A stretch of 64,000 bases of DNA from Oscillospiraceae bacterium (GTDB lineage: Bacteria > Bacillota > Clostridia > Oscillospirales > Ruminococcaceae). Shown piece by piece: positions 45,144-53,924 of the stretch. The stretch's first letter is position 1; each line of letters begins with the position of its first letter. The stretch spans positions 23,109 to 87,108 of the forward strand of contig WRLK01000004.1 of assembly GCA_009777635.1 (NCBI GenBank), given 5' to 3'. The position numbers and the translations under genes were made by a program. Below the pieces are notes generated by a model. It made no database searches and had not been told where the DNA came from. It saw only the letters and a list, made by a program, of their open reading frames with translations.

Positions 45144-46646
45144 TCATTCCCACTCCACCGTCGCCGGAGGTTTTGAGGTAATATCATAGACAACGCGGCT
45201 GACCGCAGGTATCTCGCTTGTGATCCGCGACGATATGCGCCCTAAGACGCTGTTCGGCAGCGCAGCGTATTCGCATGTCATAAAATCGCCCGTCGTGACC
45301 GCGCGGACCGCGATAACGTAATCATATGTCCTGAAGTCACCTTTGACGCCGACAGAACGCGTGTCTGTCAGCACCGCGAAATATTGGTCCGGCTTTCGCT
45401 TCATCCTGCCGATTTCCTCGCGGAGCACAGCGTCGGCACTGCGCAGGATATCCAGCTTTTCGCCGGTAACCTCTCCCATTACGCGGATTGCAAGCCCCGG
45501 ACCCGGAAACGGCTGGCGGTTTACAAGTGATTTCGGAAGCCCCAGCTTCTTCCCGAGTGCGCGCACCTCATCCTTAAAGAGCCCTGCCAGCGGCTCGATG
45601 ACGCCGTCAAACGCAAGTATTTCCGGCAGCCCGCCCACATTGTGATGGCTTTTTATGGTGGCGCCGTGTCCTCCTCCGGACTCGACAATATCGGGATAGA
45701 TAGTCCCTTGCGCCAAAAAGGGCACGTCCCCGAGCTTTGCGGCTTCCTCCTCAAAAACGCGGATGAACGCTTCGCCGATTATCTTCCGCTTTGCTTCAGG
45801 ATCGGCAATACCTTTTAGCTTGGCAAGAAACCGCCTTTCCGCGTTCACGCGTATAAACCTTAGCTTCCGCTTTGAAAACACGCGCTCTATCTCATCGCCC
45901 TCACCCTGCCTCATGAAGCCGTGGTCGACAAAAATGCAGACGAGCTGCCCCGGTATGGCCTTTGACAGCAGAGCGGCGCATACCGACGAATCAACCCCGC
46001 CTGAAAGGGCAAGCAGCACGTTTTTGTCGCGGGCTTTCTCTTGTATGTCCGCGACTTGGGTATCTATGTAATCGTCGAGCCTGTAATCCTTCGCCGCGCC
46101 GCAGACGTTATGCAAAAAGCTTTCTATGATCCCGCGCCCACCCTCCGTATGCTTGCTTTCGGGGTGAAACTGCACGCCGTAAAGCTTCCTGCCTTTATCC
46201 TCGCAGGCCGCGATGCAAGAGCCGGTGCGCGCCGTCGCCGCAAAGCCGTCAGGCAGCCGCGTCACGGCGTCCATGTGGCTCATCAAGGCTAAAAACGGCT
46301 TTTGAGCGGAATCCTCGGGCGTCACTAAAACGCGCCCGTATTCTCCCGCCGCGCCGGGTGAGACTTCGCCGCCCAGCATATGGCACATCATCTGCATCCC
46401 GTAGCAAATACCAAGAATAGGGATGCCAAGCGCAAAGAGTTTTGAATCGCACCGCGGCGAGCCTGGAAGATACACGCTGTTCGGCCCGCCTGTCATGATG
46501 ATACCGGTCGGCGCTATCCTTCGGATTTCGTCGGCCGTGATATTGCCCGGCTTGATTTCCGAATACACCGACAGGCTCCTGACCATACCGGCGATCAATT
46601 CCTTATACTGGCCGCCGAAATCCAATACCAATATGGTTCCGCTCAT
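45144..46646 (-). CDS. guaA: GMP synthase (glutamine-hydrolysing)
   Basis: 500 residues. It converts XMP to GMP with glutamine. The glutaminase domain (residues 1-190) has GICYGMQMM and QFHPESKHTEGG. The PP-loop ATPase LALSGGVDSSVCAALL lies at about residue 214. The dimerisation domain ends in PPATVEWE. ATG 46646 overlaps the carB-dapF stop in ATGA. Confidence 0.97.
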   Translation of the reverse strand: MSGTILVLDFGGQYKELIAGMVRSLSVYSEIKPGNITADEIRRIAPTGIIMTGGPNSVYLPGSPRCDSKLFALGIPILGICYGMQMMCHMLGGEVSPGAAGEYGRVLVTPEDSAQKPFLALMSHMDAVTRLPDGFAATARTGSCIAACEDKGRKLYGVQFHPESKHTEGGRGIIESFLHNVCGAAKDYRLDDYIDTQVADIQEKARDKNVLLALSGGVDSSVCAALLSKAIPGQLVCIFVDHGFMRQGEGDEIERVFSKRKLRFIRVNAERRFLAKLKGIADPEAKRKIIGEAFIRVFEEEAAKLGDVPFLAQGTIYPDIVESGGGHGATIKSHHNVGGLPEILAFDGVIEPLAGLFKDEVRALGKKLGLPKSLVNRQPFPGPGLAIRVMGEVTGEKLDILRSADAVLREEIGRMKRKPDQYFAVLTDTRSVGVKGDFRTYDYVIAVRAVTTGDFMTCEYAALPNSVLGRISSRITSEIPAVSRVVYDITSKPPATVEWE

Positions 46647-49600
46647 ATCTCAACGACGCCTTCATAGACCTTTTTGCACTCGCCCGTCATAAAGACGGCC
46701 TCATCGGTATACCTGACGATCAGGTGTCCGCCGAGAAGCTGCACCTTGACGTCCTCGCCCTTGCCGCAATGCCCGTTTAAAACGGCGGCAACGACCGCGG
46801 CGCAGGAGCCGGTGCCGCAAGCGCGGGTCTCGCCGCTGCCGCGTTCCCATACGCGCATCTTCAAATGCTTTCGGTCAACGACCTCCACAAACTCGGCGTT
46901 TACCCTGTCGGGGAACAGCGGGCTGTATTCAAACAGCGGCCCGACACCTTTGACGTCGAATTTGTCCACGCTATCGACAAAAACTACGGCGTGCGGGTTG
47001 CCCATAGAAACGCATGTGATATCGTATTGAACGCCGCCTATCGTCACAGTCCTTGCGGTCACGCTGTCGCCCTCGAGGTCCACGGGGATCTTCCCGGGCC
47101 TAAGCTCGGCGGGCCCCATGTTCACCTTAACGGACATAACTTTCCCATTTTGCGTTGACAAGTGCATTTCCTTTACACCGCTTTTTGTTTCGATCATCAT
47201 ATGCCGTTTTGGCACCATTTTGTTGTCATAAAGATATTTCGCCACGCATCGGATGGCGTTTCCGCACATATTGCCCTCAGAGCCGTCGAGATTGAACATC
47301 CTCATTCTGGCATCGGAGATTTCCGAGCGCAGAATCAGCACCACGCCGTCGCCGCCCACGCCCGTATGCCGGTCTGCCAGAAACACTGACAGCGATTCGG
47401 GCGAATTTATTTCAAGGTCAAAGCAGTTGATGTAGATATAGTCGTTGCCGCAGCTTTGCATTTTCGTGAAGGGAAGCTGTATCCGGCTGTCCCTTAGGTT
47501 ATTGATGTCCACAAGCTCGGTATTGATCTCGCTGTATCCCGAAAGCAGGCTGTCCGCAAGGGCGTTTGCCGTATCTATGGACGTTAGGCACGGGATACCG
47601 AGAGTGCAGGCCTTCCTCCGGATTCTGACGCCGTCGAAAGCAGGGTCCCTGCCCTTTTCGGAGGTGCAGATGACGTAGTTCACCTTACCGCTTGCCAAAA
47701 GCGTTTCGGTATTGCTGTCCTTGCATTCGCGGATTTTTTCAACTGTCTGTACATTAAAGCCCTTCCCCTCAAGGAACCGTGCGGTTCCGTGCGTCGCGTA
47801 CAGTGAAAATCCGCATTGCGTCAGCTTTTTCGCGATCTCGGCGATCTCCGCCTTGTCGCCGTCCCGAACGGTAATCAATACGCCGCCATGCTTTTTCATC
47901 GAATATCCCGCCGCGATAAGGCCCTTATAAAGCGCCTCCTCAATGTTCTTTCCGATTCCCAGCACTTCACCCGTGGATTTCATTTCAGGCCCTAAATGGG
48001 TATCAACCCCCGTCAGCTTCTCAAATGAGAAGACAGGGACCTTGACCGCGTAATAGGGAGGTATTTTCGCAACGCCCGAGGAATACCCGAGTTCTAAAAG
48101 CGTTTTGCCGACGCTTAGCTTAGTGGCAAGCTCGCACATCGGAATGCCGGTAATCTTGCTGATATACGGAACGGTTCTCGACGCGCGCGGATTGACCTCG
48201 ATGACATAGATATCGTTTTCATATAGTACATACTGGATGTTTACAAGTCCCTTTACGTCTAAGGCCATGCAAAGGCTTTTGGTTACCTCAAAAATCTTCT
48301 CGGCAAGCTCGTCGTCCGTGTGGATCGCCGGATACGCCGCGATACTGTCGCCCGAATGAACGCCGGTGCGCTCGACATGCTCCATAATACCGGGGATCAG
48401 TATGTCACAACCGTCGCAAATTGCGTCGACCTCAATCTCGCGGCCCTCAAGGTATTTGTCGATCAGCACCGGGTTTTCCTGTTCCTGGCGCATGATTATC
48501 TCGATGTATTCGCTGATGTCCTCCGGCGAAAACGCGATGACCATGTTCTGTCCGCCCAGCACATATGACGGGCGCATCAGTACCGGGTAGCCGAGCTTTT
48601 CAGCGGCCGAAAGGGCCTCGGCTTCGCTCATGACTCCGAATCCTTTCGGGCGCTTGATGTTAAGCCTTTCCAGCAGCGTGTCAAACCGCTCCCTGTCCTC
48701 GCAAATATCGATGCTGTCGGCACAGGTCCCAATGATGTTCACACCGCGCTCATGCAGCTTTTTCGTCAGCTTGATGGCCGTGCCGCCGCCAAATGCCACG
48801 ATAACGCCCACCGGCTGCTCGATCTCAATAACGCTCATCACGTCGTCGATACATAACGGCTCGAAGTACAGCCTGTCGGCCGTATCAAAGTCCGTTGACA
48901 CCGTTTCAGGGTTATTGTTTATAACAACGACCTCATAACCCATTTCTTTTAGCGTCCACACGCAATGAACGCAGGCGTAGTCGAACTCTATGCCCTGCCC
49001 GATCCGTATCGGGCCGCTTCCCAAAACGACGACTCTTTGTTTTTCGCTTTTCTGGATGAACGGAAGCGCCTCGTTTTCCGCCCCGTTTATGGTGGAATAA
49101 AAGTATGGGGTCTTCGCTTCAAATTCCGCCGCACAGGTATCGACCATCTTATAAGCCAACCGACAACTGTTCGCGGACGGTTGACGGCTTGCTATATTCT
49201 CAAGCCCGTGTAAAAACCAGCGATCCACTTTTGTTGTCATGTAAATATCATCTATCGCGATTCCGCGCTTGATCGCTTCGTACAGCACAAACAGCCGCTC
49301 GTCGGTCACGGTATCGAGAAGCGAGCGTATCTCATCGTCGGTTTTAAGCGACACGCGCGGATGGTCAAGATGATAAAGGCCAAGCTCCGCGCCTCGCACC
49401 GCCTTTAAAAGCGCATCCTCAAACGTATCGGCTATCGCCATGACCTCGCCTGTCGCTTTCATTTGCGTTCCCAGCGCTTTATTTGCGTAAACAAATTTAT
49501 CAAACGGCCACTTTGGGAACTTCACAGCCACATAGTCGAGCACCGGCTCAAAAGCGGCGTAGGTAGTACCCGTGACGGCGTTTGTTATCTCGTCAAGGGT

Positions 49601-50587
49601 GTAGCCGATGGCAATCTTGGTAGCCACCTTTGCAATGGGGTAGCCCGTCGCCTTGCTGGCAAGCGCTGACGAGCGCGACACGCGCGGATTGACCTCGATA
49701 ACGGCATATTCAAAGCTGTCGGGGTGCAGGGCAAGCTGGACGTTGCAACCGCCCTCGACGCCCAGCGCCCTGATGATATCCAAGGAAGCCGAGCGCAGCA
49801 TCTGGTACTCCCTGTCGGCCAAGGTGACTGCGGGCGCTATGACGATGCTGTCCCCCGTATGCACGCCTACAGGGTCGAAGTTTTCCATTGAGCAGACGAT
49901 GATTGCGTTGTCGGCGCGGTCGCGCATGACTTCAAATTCGATCTCTTTCCAGCCGGCGATGGATTTCTCAATCAATATCTGGCCTATTGGCGACAATTGG
50001 ATGCCGCCGCCTGCGATCTTGCGCAAATCGGCTTCGTCGGCGGCAATACCGCCGCCCGCGCCTCCCAGAGTGAACGCCGGGCGTATGATTACCGGATACC
50101 CGATCTTATCTGCAAATTCGACCGCCGTTTCAACGTCGGTGGCTATGACCGACGGAACGCACGGCTGCCCGATTGAGAGCATGGTTTCCTTAAAGATTTG
50201 CCTGTCCTCAGCTTTGTCGATCGTCTTTGGCGAGGAGCCCAAAAGCCGCACGCCCATCTTCTCTAAAAAGCCTTCCTTGGCAAGCTGCATACAACGCGTC
50301 AAGCCGGTCTGCCCGCCTAAGCTCGACAAAATACTGTCGGGGCGCTCCTTCTCAATGATGCGTTTAATCGTTGTCAGCGTCAGCGGCTCAATATAGATTT
50401 TATCGGCAATGTTTTCGTCGGTCATAATTGTCGCGGGATTGGAATTGACAAGCACAATCTCAATATTGTCTTCGCGAAGAACGCGGCATGCCTGTGTACC
50501 TGCGTAGTCAAACTCCGCCGCTTGTCCTATGACAATCGGCCCGGAGCCGATAACCATTACTTTCTTGATATTCCTATCAAGTGGCAT
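46643..50587 (-). CDS. carB-dapF: Fusion of carbamoyl-phosphate synthase large subunit and diaminopimelate epimerase
   Basis: 1,314 residues from ATG 50587 (GAGGAG eight bases upstream; the track GTG is three codons earlier). Residues 1 to about 1,034 are CarB: two ATP-grasp halves (KVMVIGSGPIVIGQ and RVVVLGSGPIRIGQ) and the MGS-like regulatory domain (GDKAEIAEIAKKL). After NNLRDSRIQLPFTKMQ the protein continues in frame as a complete DapF of about 280 residues. Both catalytic cysteines are present (GNMCGNAIRC; ERGSGETRACGTGSC). Carbamoyl phosphate feeds pyrimidine and arginine synthesis, while DapF makes meso-diaminopimelate from the product of dapL. No internal RBS or start is evident. A sequencing frameshift could mimic a fusion, but no sign of one is seen. 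Confidence 0.93.
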   Translation of the reverse strand: MPLDRNIKKVMVIGSGPIVIGQAAEFDYAGTQACRVLREDNIEIVLVNSNPATIMTDENIADKIYIEPLTLTTIKRIIEKERPDSILSSLGGQTGLTRCMQLAKEGFLEKMGVRLLGSSPKTIDKAEDRQIFKETMLSIGQPCVPSVIATDVETAVEFADKIGYPVIIRPAFTLGGAGGGIAADEADLRKIAGGGIQLSPIGQILIEKSIAGWKEIEFEVMRDRADNAIIVCSMENFDPVGVHTGDSIVIAPAVTLADREYQMLRSASLDIIRALGVEGGCNVQLALHPDSFEYAVIEVNPRVSRSSALASKATGYPIAKVATKIAIGYTLDEITNAVTGTTYAAFEPVLDYVAVKFPKWPFDKFVYANKALGTQMKATGEVMAIADTFEDALLKAVRGAELGLYHLDHPRVSLKTDDEIRSLLDTVTDERLFVLYEAIKRGIAIDDIYMTTKVDRWFLHGLENIASRQPSANSCRLAYKMVDTCAAEFEAKTPYFYSTINGAENEALPFIQKSEKQRVVVLGSGPIRIGQGIEFDYACVHCVWTLKEMGYEVVVINNNPETVSTDFDTADRLYFEPLCIDDVMSVIEIEQPVGVIVAFGGGTAIKLTKKLHERGVNIIGTCADSIDICEDRERFDTLLERLNIKRPKGFGVMSEAEALSAAEKLGYPVLMRPSYVLGGQNMVIAFSPEDISEYIEIIMRQEQENPVLIDKYLEGREIEVDAICDGCDILIPGIMEHVERTGVHSGDSIAAYPAIHTDDELAEKIFEVTKSLCMALDVKGLVNIQYVLYENDIYVIEVNPRASRTVPYISKITGIPMCELATKLSVGKTLLELGYSSGVAKIPPYYAVKVPVFSFEKLTGVDTHLGPEMKSTGEVLGIGKNIEEALYKGLIAAGYSMKKHGGVLITVRDGDKAEIAEIAKKLTQCGFSLYATHGTARFLEGKGFNVQTVEKIRECKDSNTETLLASGKVNYVICTSEKGRDPAFDGVRIRRKACTLGIPCLTSIDTANALADSLLSGYSEINTELVDINNLRDSRIQLPFTKMQSCGNDYIYINCFDLEINSPESLSVFLADRHTGVGGDGVVLILRSEISDARMRMFNLDGSEGNMCGNAIRCVAKYLYDNKMVPKRHMMIETKSGVKEMHLSTQNGKVMSVKVNMGPAELRPGKIPVDLEGDSVTARTVTIGGVQYDITCVSMGNPHAVVFVDSVDKFDVKGVGPLFEYSPLFPDRVNAEFVEVVDRKHLKMRVWERGSGETRACGTGSCAAVVAAVLNGHCGKGEDVKVQLLGGHLIVRYTDEAVFMTGECKKVYEGVVEI

Positions 50588-50601
50588 ATACTTCACTCCT
50601 C

Positions 50602-50764
50602 AGGGTCTGTTGACATAAAGCTAACAGCCCATATTTTCGGCGGGTTTTGCACCTTCCTGCGTCATCGTCGGTCGGAATACAAAAAGTATTCCTCCGTCCT
50701 CTTCCTTGAAATACACGAAAACCCACTCGAAAATCTGTGCATTCCATTTATGTCAACAGACCCT
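50602..50764. repeat. Palindromic repeat element, copy C (163 bp, perfect 18-bp terminal inverted repeats)
   Basis: AGGGTCTGTTGACATAAA at 50602 is perfectly matched by its complement at 50747-50764. The inner arms (TTTTCGGCGGGTTTT with AAAACCCACTCGAAAA) and an apical GGAATAC-AAAAA-GTATTCC hairpin complete a long fold-back. It sits between carA and carB, two bases before the carB ribosome binding site, and would be part of the operon mRNA. Confidence 0.85.
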
Positions 50765-50775
50765 AGAAAATTTCT

Positions 50776-51828
50776 TTATCGGGCCGCCGCCGCTTTAATG
50801 TTTTTTACAAACCGGTCGTACAGAAACACCGTGTCAAGCGGACCGCTGCGCGCCTCGGGATGAAACTGCACGGAAAAAGAGCCGCCGTAGTCAAGCCCTT
50901 CGCATGTGCCGTCGTTTACGTTCATAAAGGAGCTGTCGTCGGCGACCACCGCGTAACCGTGGTTCTGGCTTGTAATATATATGCGTCCCGTCTGTAAATC
51001 CTTGACCGGCTGGTTCGCCCCCCGGTGGCCGAATTTGAGCTTTTTAGTCTTGTATCCTTTTGCCCGCGCTAACAATTGATGCCCGAGGCATGTGCCGAAA
51101 ATCGGCACCCCTGCCTTTATCAGCTCGCGGATCTCCTCAACGATTCCGTCGTTCGCGGGGTCCGCGGGATCGCCGGGGCCGTTCGACAGCATAATTCCGT
51201 GAGGTTTTGTTTTTAAAATTTCATCGGCAGGCGTGTCGTGCGGGAAGCTTAATACTTCACAATCCCGCGCTTTAAGCGCCTCAGATATAGCGCGCTTTGC
51301 GCCGAAATCCATCATCGCCACGCGAAATGAGCCGTCGCTTAGCTTCTCAACCGCACTTGATGAAACGGCGGCGACGGAGCCCTTGACGGAATAGCCCCTT
51401 ACTTCGTCAAGGTCGGCGTCCGTCGGTTGCGATACGGTGATTTTTCCGTTCATTACTCCATTTTCGCGAATCATTTTTGTAAGCGCGCGCGTATCGATAC
51501 CGCAAAGCCCGATAATACCGCGTTCTTTCAGGAAAGCGTCGAGGTCTGCCGTGCTTCTGAAGTTTGAGGGATGCTTGCACGGATGCTTTACGATGTACGC
51601 TTTCGCCGCAACGGACGAGCTTTCAAAATCAGATGGGATCACGCCGTAATTGCCGATGAGCGGGAAAGTCTGAAGGACTATCTGCCCGTAATGGCTTGGG
51701 TCGGTCAATGTTTCCAGGTAGCCGGTCATCCCGGTGGTAAAAACTATCTCCCCCGTGACGCCGCCATAAGCGCCGAATGGCACTCCCTCAAAGACCGTGC
51801 CGTTTTCAAGTATTAGGTATGCGGTCAT
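50776..51828 (-). CDS. carA: Carbamoyl-phosphate synthase small subunit
   Basis: 350 residues. The glutaminase subunit supplies ammonia to CarB. The N-terminal domain begins AYLILENGTVFEGVPFG. The amidotransferase domain has GTCLGHQLLARA (Cys) and VQFHPEARSGP (His). AGAGGAG precedes ATG 51828. A repeat element of 163 bp separates its stop from carB. Confidence 0.96.
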   Translation of the reverse strand: MTAYLILENGTVFEGVPFGAYGGVTGEIVFTTGMTGYLETLTDPSHYGQIVLQTFPLIGNYGVIPSDFESSSVAAKAYIVKHPCKHPSNFRSTADLDAFLKERGIIGLCGIDTRALTKMIRENGVMNGKITVSQPTDADLDEVRGYSVKGSVAAVSSSAVEKLSDGSFRVAMMDFGAKRAISEALKARDCEVLSFPHDTPADEILKTKPHGIMLSNGPGDPADPANDGIVEEIRELIKAGVPIFGTCLGHQLLARAKGYKTKKLKFGHRGANQPVKDLQTGRIYITSQNHGYAVVADDSSFMNVNDGTCEGLDYGGSFSVQFHPEARSGPLDTVFLYDRFVKNIKAAAAR

Positions 51829-51928
51829 TTTTTAAAGTACTCCTCTCAAAAACATCCTTTTCTCTCGCGCCGCTGGGCCGTCTCCGGCAAAACATGCTGT
51901 GCAGAAAGGCAACGCGCTTTCTGTAGCT

Positions 51929-52498
51929 TTAAGTCTCATAAGTTTTTAGTATCCCCTCGGCGACCTCCCTTTTCGTAAAACGCATATCCATCGCCTGTTT
52001 TTCGATAAAGCGGTGGGCTTCCTTTTCGCCCATATTCATATAGGATATCAACAGGCATTTCGCTCGGTCCACAATGCGTATATCCTCGATTTTTTGTTTC
52101 AGCTTTGCATTTTCGGCCTGAGCCCGCCGCAACCTACTTTGCGCAGCCCCTGCCAATTTCAGCGCCGACCAAAAAACGGCTTTGTTTACCGGCTTTGAGA
52201 TTGTCAGAACGCCGTCGTCCTCGCAAATGGCGGACACCGCGTCAAAGTATTCGCTCTTTACCACCAGTATGACTTGTAAAGCCCCATTTAAGGCGACTTG
52301 GCGGGAAAAGCTTTCCCCTGACTCGTCACGAAGCGGCGCGTTAATAATCATTAAATCGAAATCGCGTTCTAAAAGAAGCCTTCGCGCCTCGCCGCAGGAC
52401 CGTATGGCTGCGATTTGATGAAAGCCTGCCGCGTTTAGCAGCTCGGTAAGGGTCTCCGTCCCTTTTTCCGAACATGAGACAATCAGTACGCTGTCCAT
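51929..52498 (-). CDS. ANTAR-domain RNA-binding antiterminator with a degenerate receiver (NitR-like)
   Basis: 189 residues. Residues 1-115 have the receiver fold, but the acidic pair is missing (VLIVSCSEKG) and the phospho-acceptor Asp is Asn (FDLMIINAPLRD), while the signalling Lys remains (SKPVNK). A coiled-coil helix leads into the ANTAR domain (RAKCLLISYMNMGEKEAHRF, KREVAEGIL). ANTAR proteins bind paired hexaloop hairpins in leader RNA and prevent termination. Genes of this kind beside glnA are known in clostridia. It follows glnA by 89 bases. The hexaloop leaders of gltB1, gdhA and glnN are its likely targets. Confidence 0.92.
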   Translation of the reverse strand: MDSVLIVSCSEKGTETLTELLNAAGFHQIAAIRSCGEARRLLLERDFDLMIINAPLRDESGESFSRQVALNGALQVILVVKSEYFDAVSAICEDDGVLTISKPVNKAVFWSALKLAGAAQSRLRRAQAENAKLKQKIEDIRIVDRAKCLLISYMNMGEKEAHRFIEKQAMDMRFTKREVAEGILKTYET

Positions 52499-52526
52499 CC
52501 CATCGCCCCCTCCTATCAGCTGACAT

Positions 52527-52546
52527 TTAGAAGCTGTTCACATAGC
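52527..52546. repeat. Possible solo end of the palindromic element family
   Basis: TTAGAAGCTGTTCACATAGC shares CTGTTCACATA with the solo ends near 17820 and 40870. It lies in the 89-base gap between glnA and the ANTAR gene. The match is short. Confidence 0.4.
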
Positions 52547-52587
52547 TCAAAACACCGTTACCGCGGCGATTTTCTCGCCATAATGGG

Positions 52588-53910
52588 TTAATAATTATGG
52601 AAGTAGCGTTCCTTATAAAAGGCTGTCTTATCTTTTGCCGCGTGAAAATCCGCGGCCTCGGCTTTTTTAATTGTAAGATACTTTAACATCAGCTCCCCGC
52701 CAATCACGGTTTTTATAAATTCGCTTGCTTCGGCAAGCCTGATTGCCGAATCCAAGCTGTCCGGCAGCGTCGCTAAGTCTTTTGTGACGCTTTTGTCCGC
52801 GGTGTATAAGTCGGCGTCAACAGCGGGCGGCAGAGCAAGACCGTTTTCGATCCCGTCAAGTCCCGCCGAAAGAATCAGGGCAAACGCGAGATAAGGGTTG
52901 AGCGACGGGTCGGGCGAGCGCAATTCAATCCTGACTTTTTCGCCGGACGCGGCTGGGATTCTTATGAGCTGCGAGCGGTTTTGGTGCGACCATGACACAT
53001 ATTTGGGAGCTTCATACGCGCCAAAGCGCTCGTATGAATTTGCAAGCGGATTGAGAAACAGCGTCATTTCAGGAGCTTTTGAGAGGATACCCGCCAAAAA
53101 GCTTTCCGCAGTATCCGAGTGCTCGCCGCTGTCCGCGTTTTTGAAAATGTTGCACCCTTTATGCGTGAGCGATAGGTTTACATGAAGGCCGTTTCCTGCC
53201 AAGTCCGGTATCGGCTTCGGCATAAACGACGCGAACAGGCCTCCGCGCGCGGCAATCGCCTTGACGACCGATTTGAACGTCAAAAAGTTATCGGCGCAGC
53301 TAAGGGCGTTTGAGAATCTGAAGTCTATCTCGTTTTGACCCGGACCGCGTTCATGGTGCGAAGTTTCCGGCATTATGCCCATTTCCTCAAGCGTCAGGCA
53401 TATTTCGCGGCGTATATCCTCGCCCTTGTCAAGGGGCGAGACGTCAAGATACCCGCCCTTGTCGAGCGTTATATCGGTCGCCTCGCCGTCGTCGCCGGTC
53501 TTAAACAGATAAAACTCGCATTCCGCGCCAACCTTGCAGGCGTAACCCATTTTTTCGTATCTTTCGGCTACTTGCCTTAACAGAAACCTGCCGTCATGCA
53601 AAAACACCGAGCCGTCCGGAGTCTTAATGTCGCAGTAAAAGCGCGCGACCCTGCCGGGCCCCGGCCTCCAGGGCAGCACCGAGAGCGTGGCGGGGTCCGG
53701 GAACAGGAACAGGTCGGACGCTGTCACATCGCGAAAGCCGCGTATCGCGCCCGCGTCAAAGGACACCCCGCTTTCAAACGCGGACTGAAGCTCATCCGAC
53801 ATAATGGAAATATTCTTTTGAAATCCCAAAAGATCGCAAAAGCTAAGCCGTATAAACTTAACGTCATTCTCCCTTACGAATTCCAATACCTCGCTAGCGG
53901 TAGTGTTCAT
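52588..53910 (-). CDS. glnA: Glutamine synthetase type I
   Basis: 440 residues, the length of the GS-I alpha group, which lacks the adenylylation loop. FIRLSFCDLLGFQKNISI opens the N-terminal domain. GAECEFYLF, HHERGPGQNEID and NGLHVNLSL hold metal and substrate ligands, and RIELRSPDPSLNPYLAFA is close to the C-terminus. It is preceded by glmS (14 bases) and followed by the ANTAR regulator. No GlnR gene or GlnR-type operator was seen. Confidence 0.97.
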   Translation of the reverse strand: MNTTASEVLEFVRENDVKFIRLSFCDLLGFQKNISIMSDELQSAFESGVSFDAGAIRGFRDVTASDLFLFPDPATLSVLPWRPGPGRVARFYCDIKTPDGSVFLHDGRFLLRQVAERYEKMGYACKVGAECEFYLFKTGDDGEATDITLDKGGYLDVSPLDKGEDIRREICLTLEEMGIMPETSHHERGPGQNEIDFRFSNALSCADNFLTFKSVVKAIAARGGLFASFMPKPIPDLAGNGLHVNLSLTHKGCNIFKNADSGEHSDTAESFLAGILSKAPEMTLFLNPLANSYERFGAYEAPKYVSWSHQNRSQLIRIPAASGEKVRIELRSPDPSLNPYLAFALILSAGLDGIENGLALPPAVDADLYTADKSVTKDLATLPDSLDSAIRLAEASEFIKTVIGGELMLKYLTIKKAEAADFHAAKDKTAFYKERYFHNY

Positions 53911-53924
53911 GCGGATTTCTCCTC

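Noticed and set aside
51829-51928. A fourth ANTAR-type leader in front of carA
   Set aside because: The 100-base gap has hairpins (CAGAAAG/CTTTCTG and GCCG/CGGC) but no promoter, and no hexaloop of the AANGGC type.
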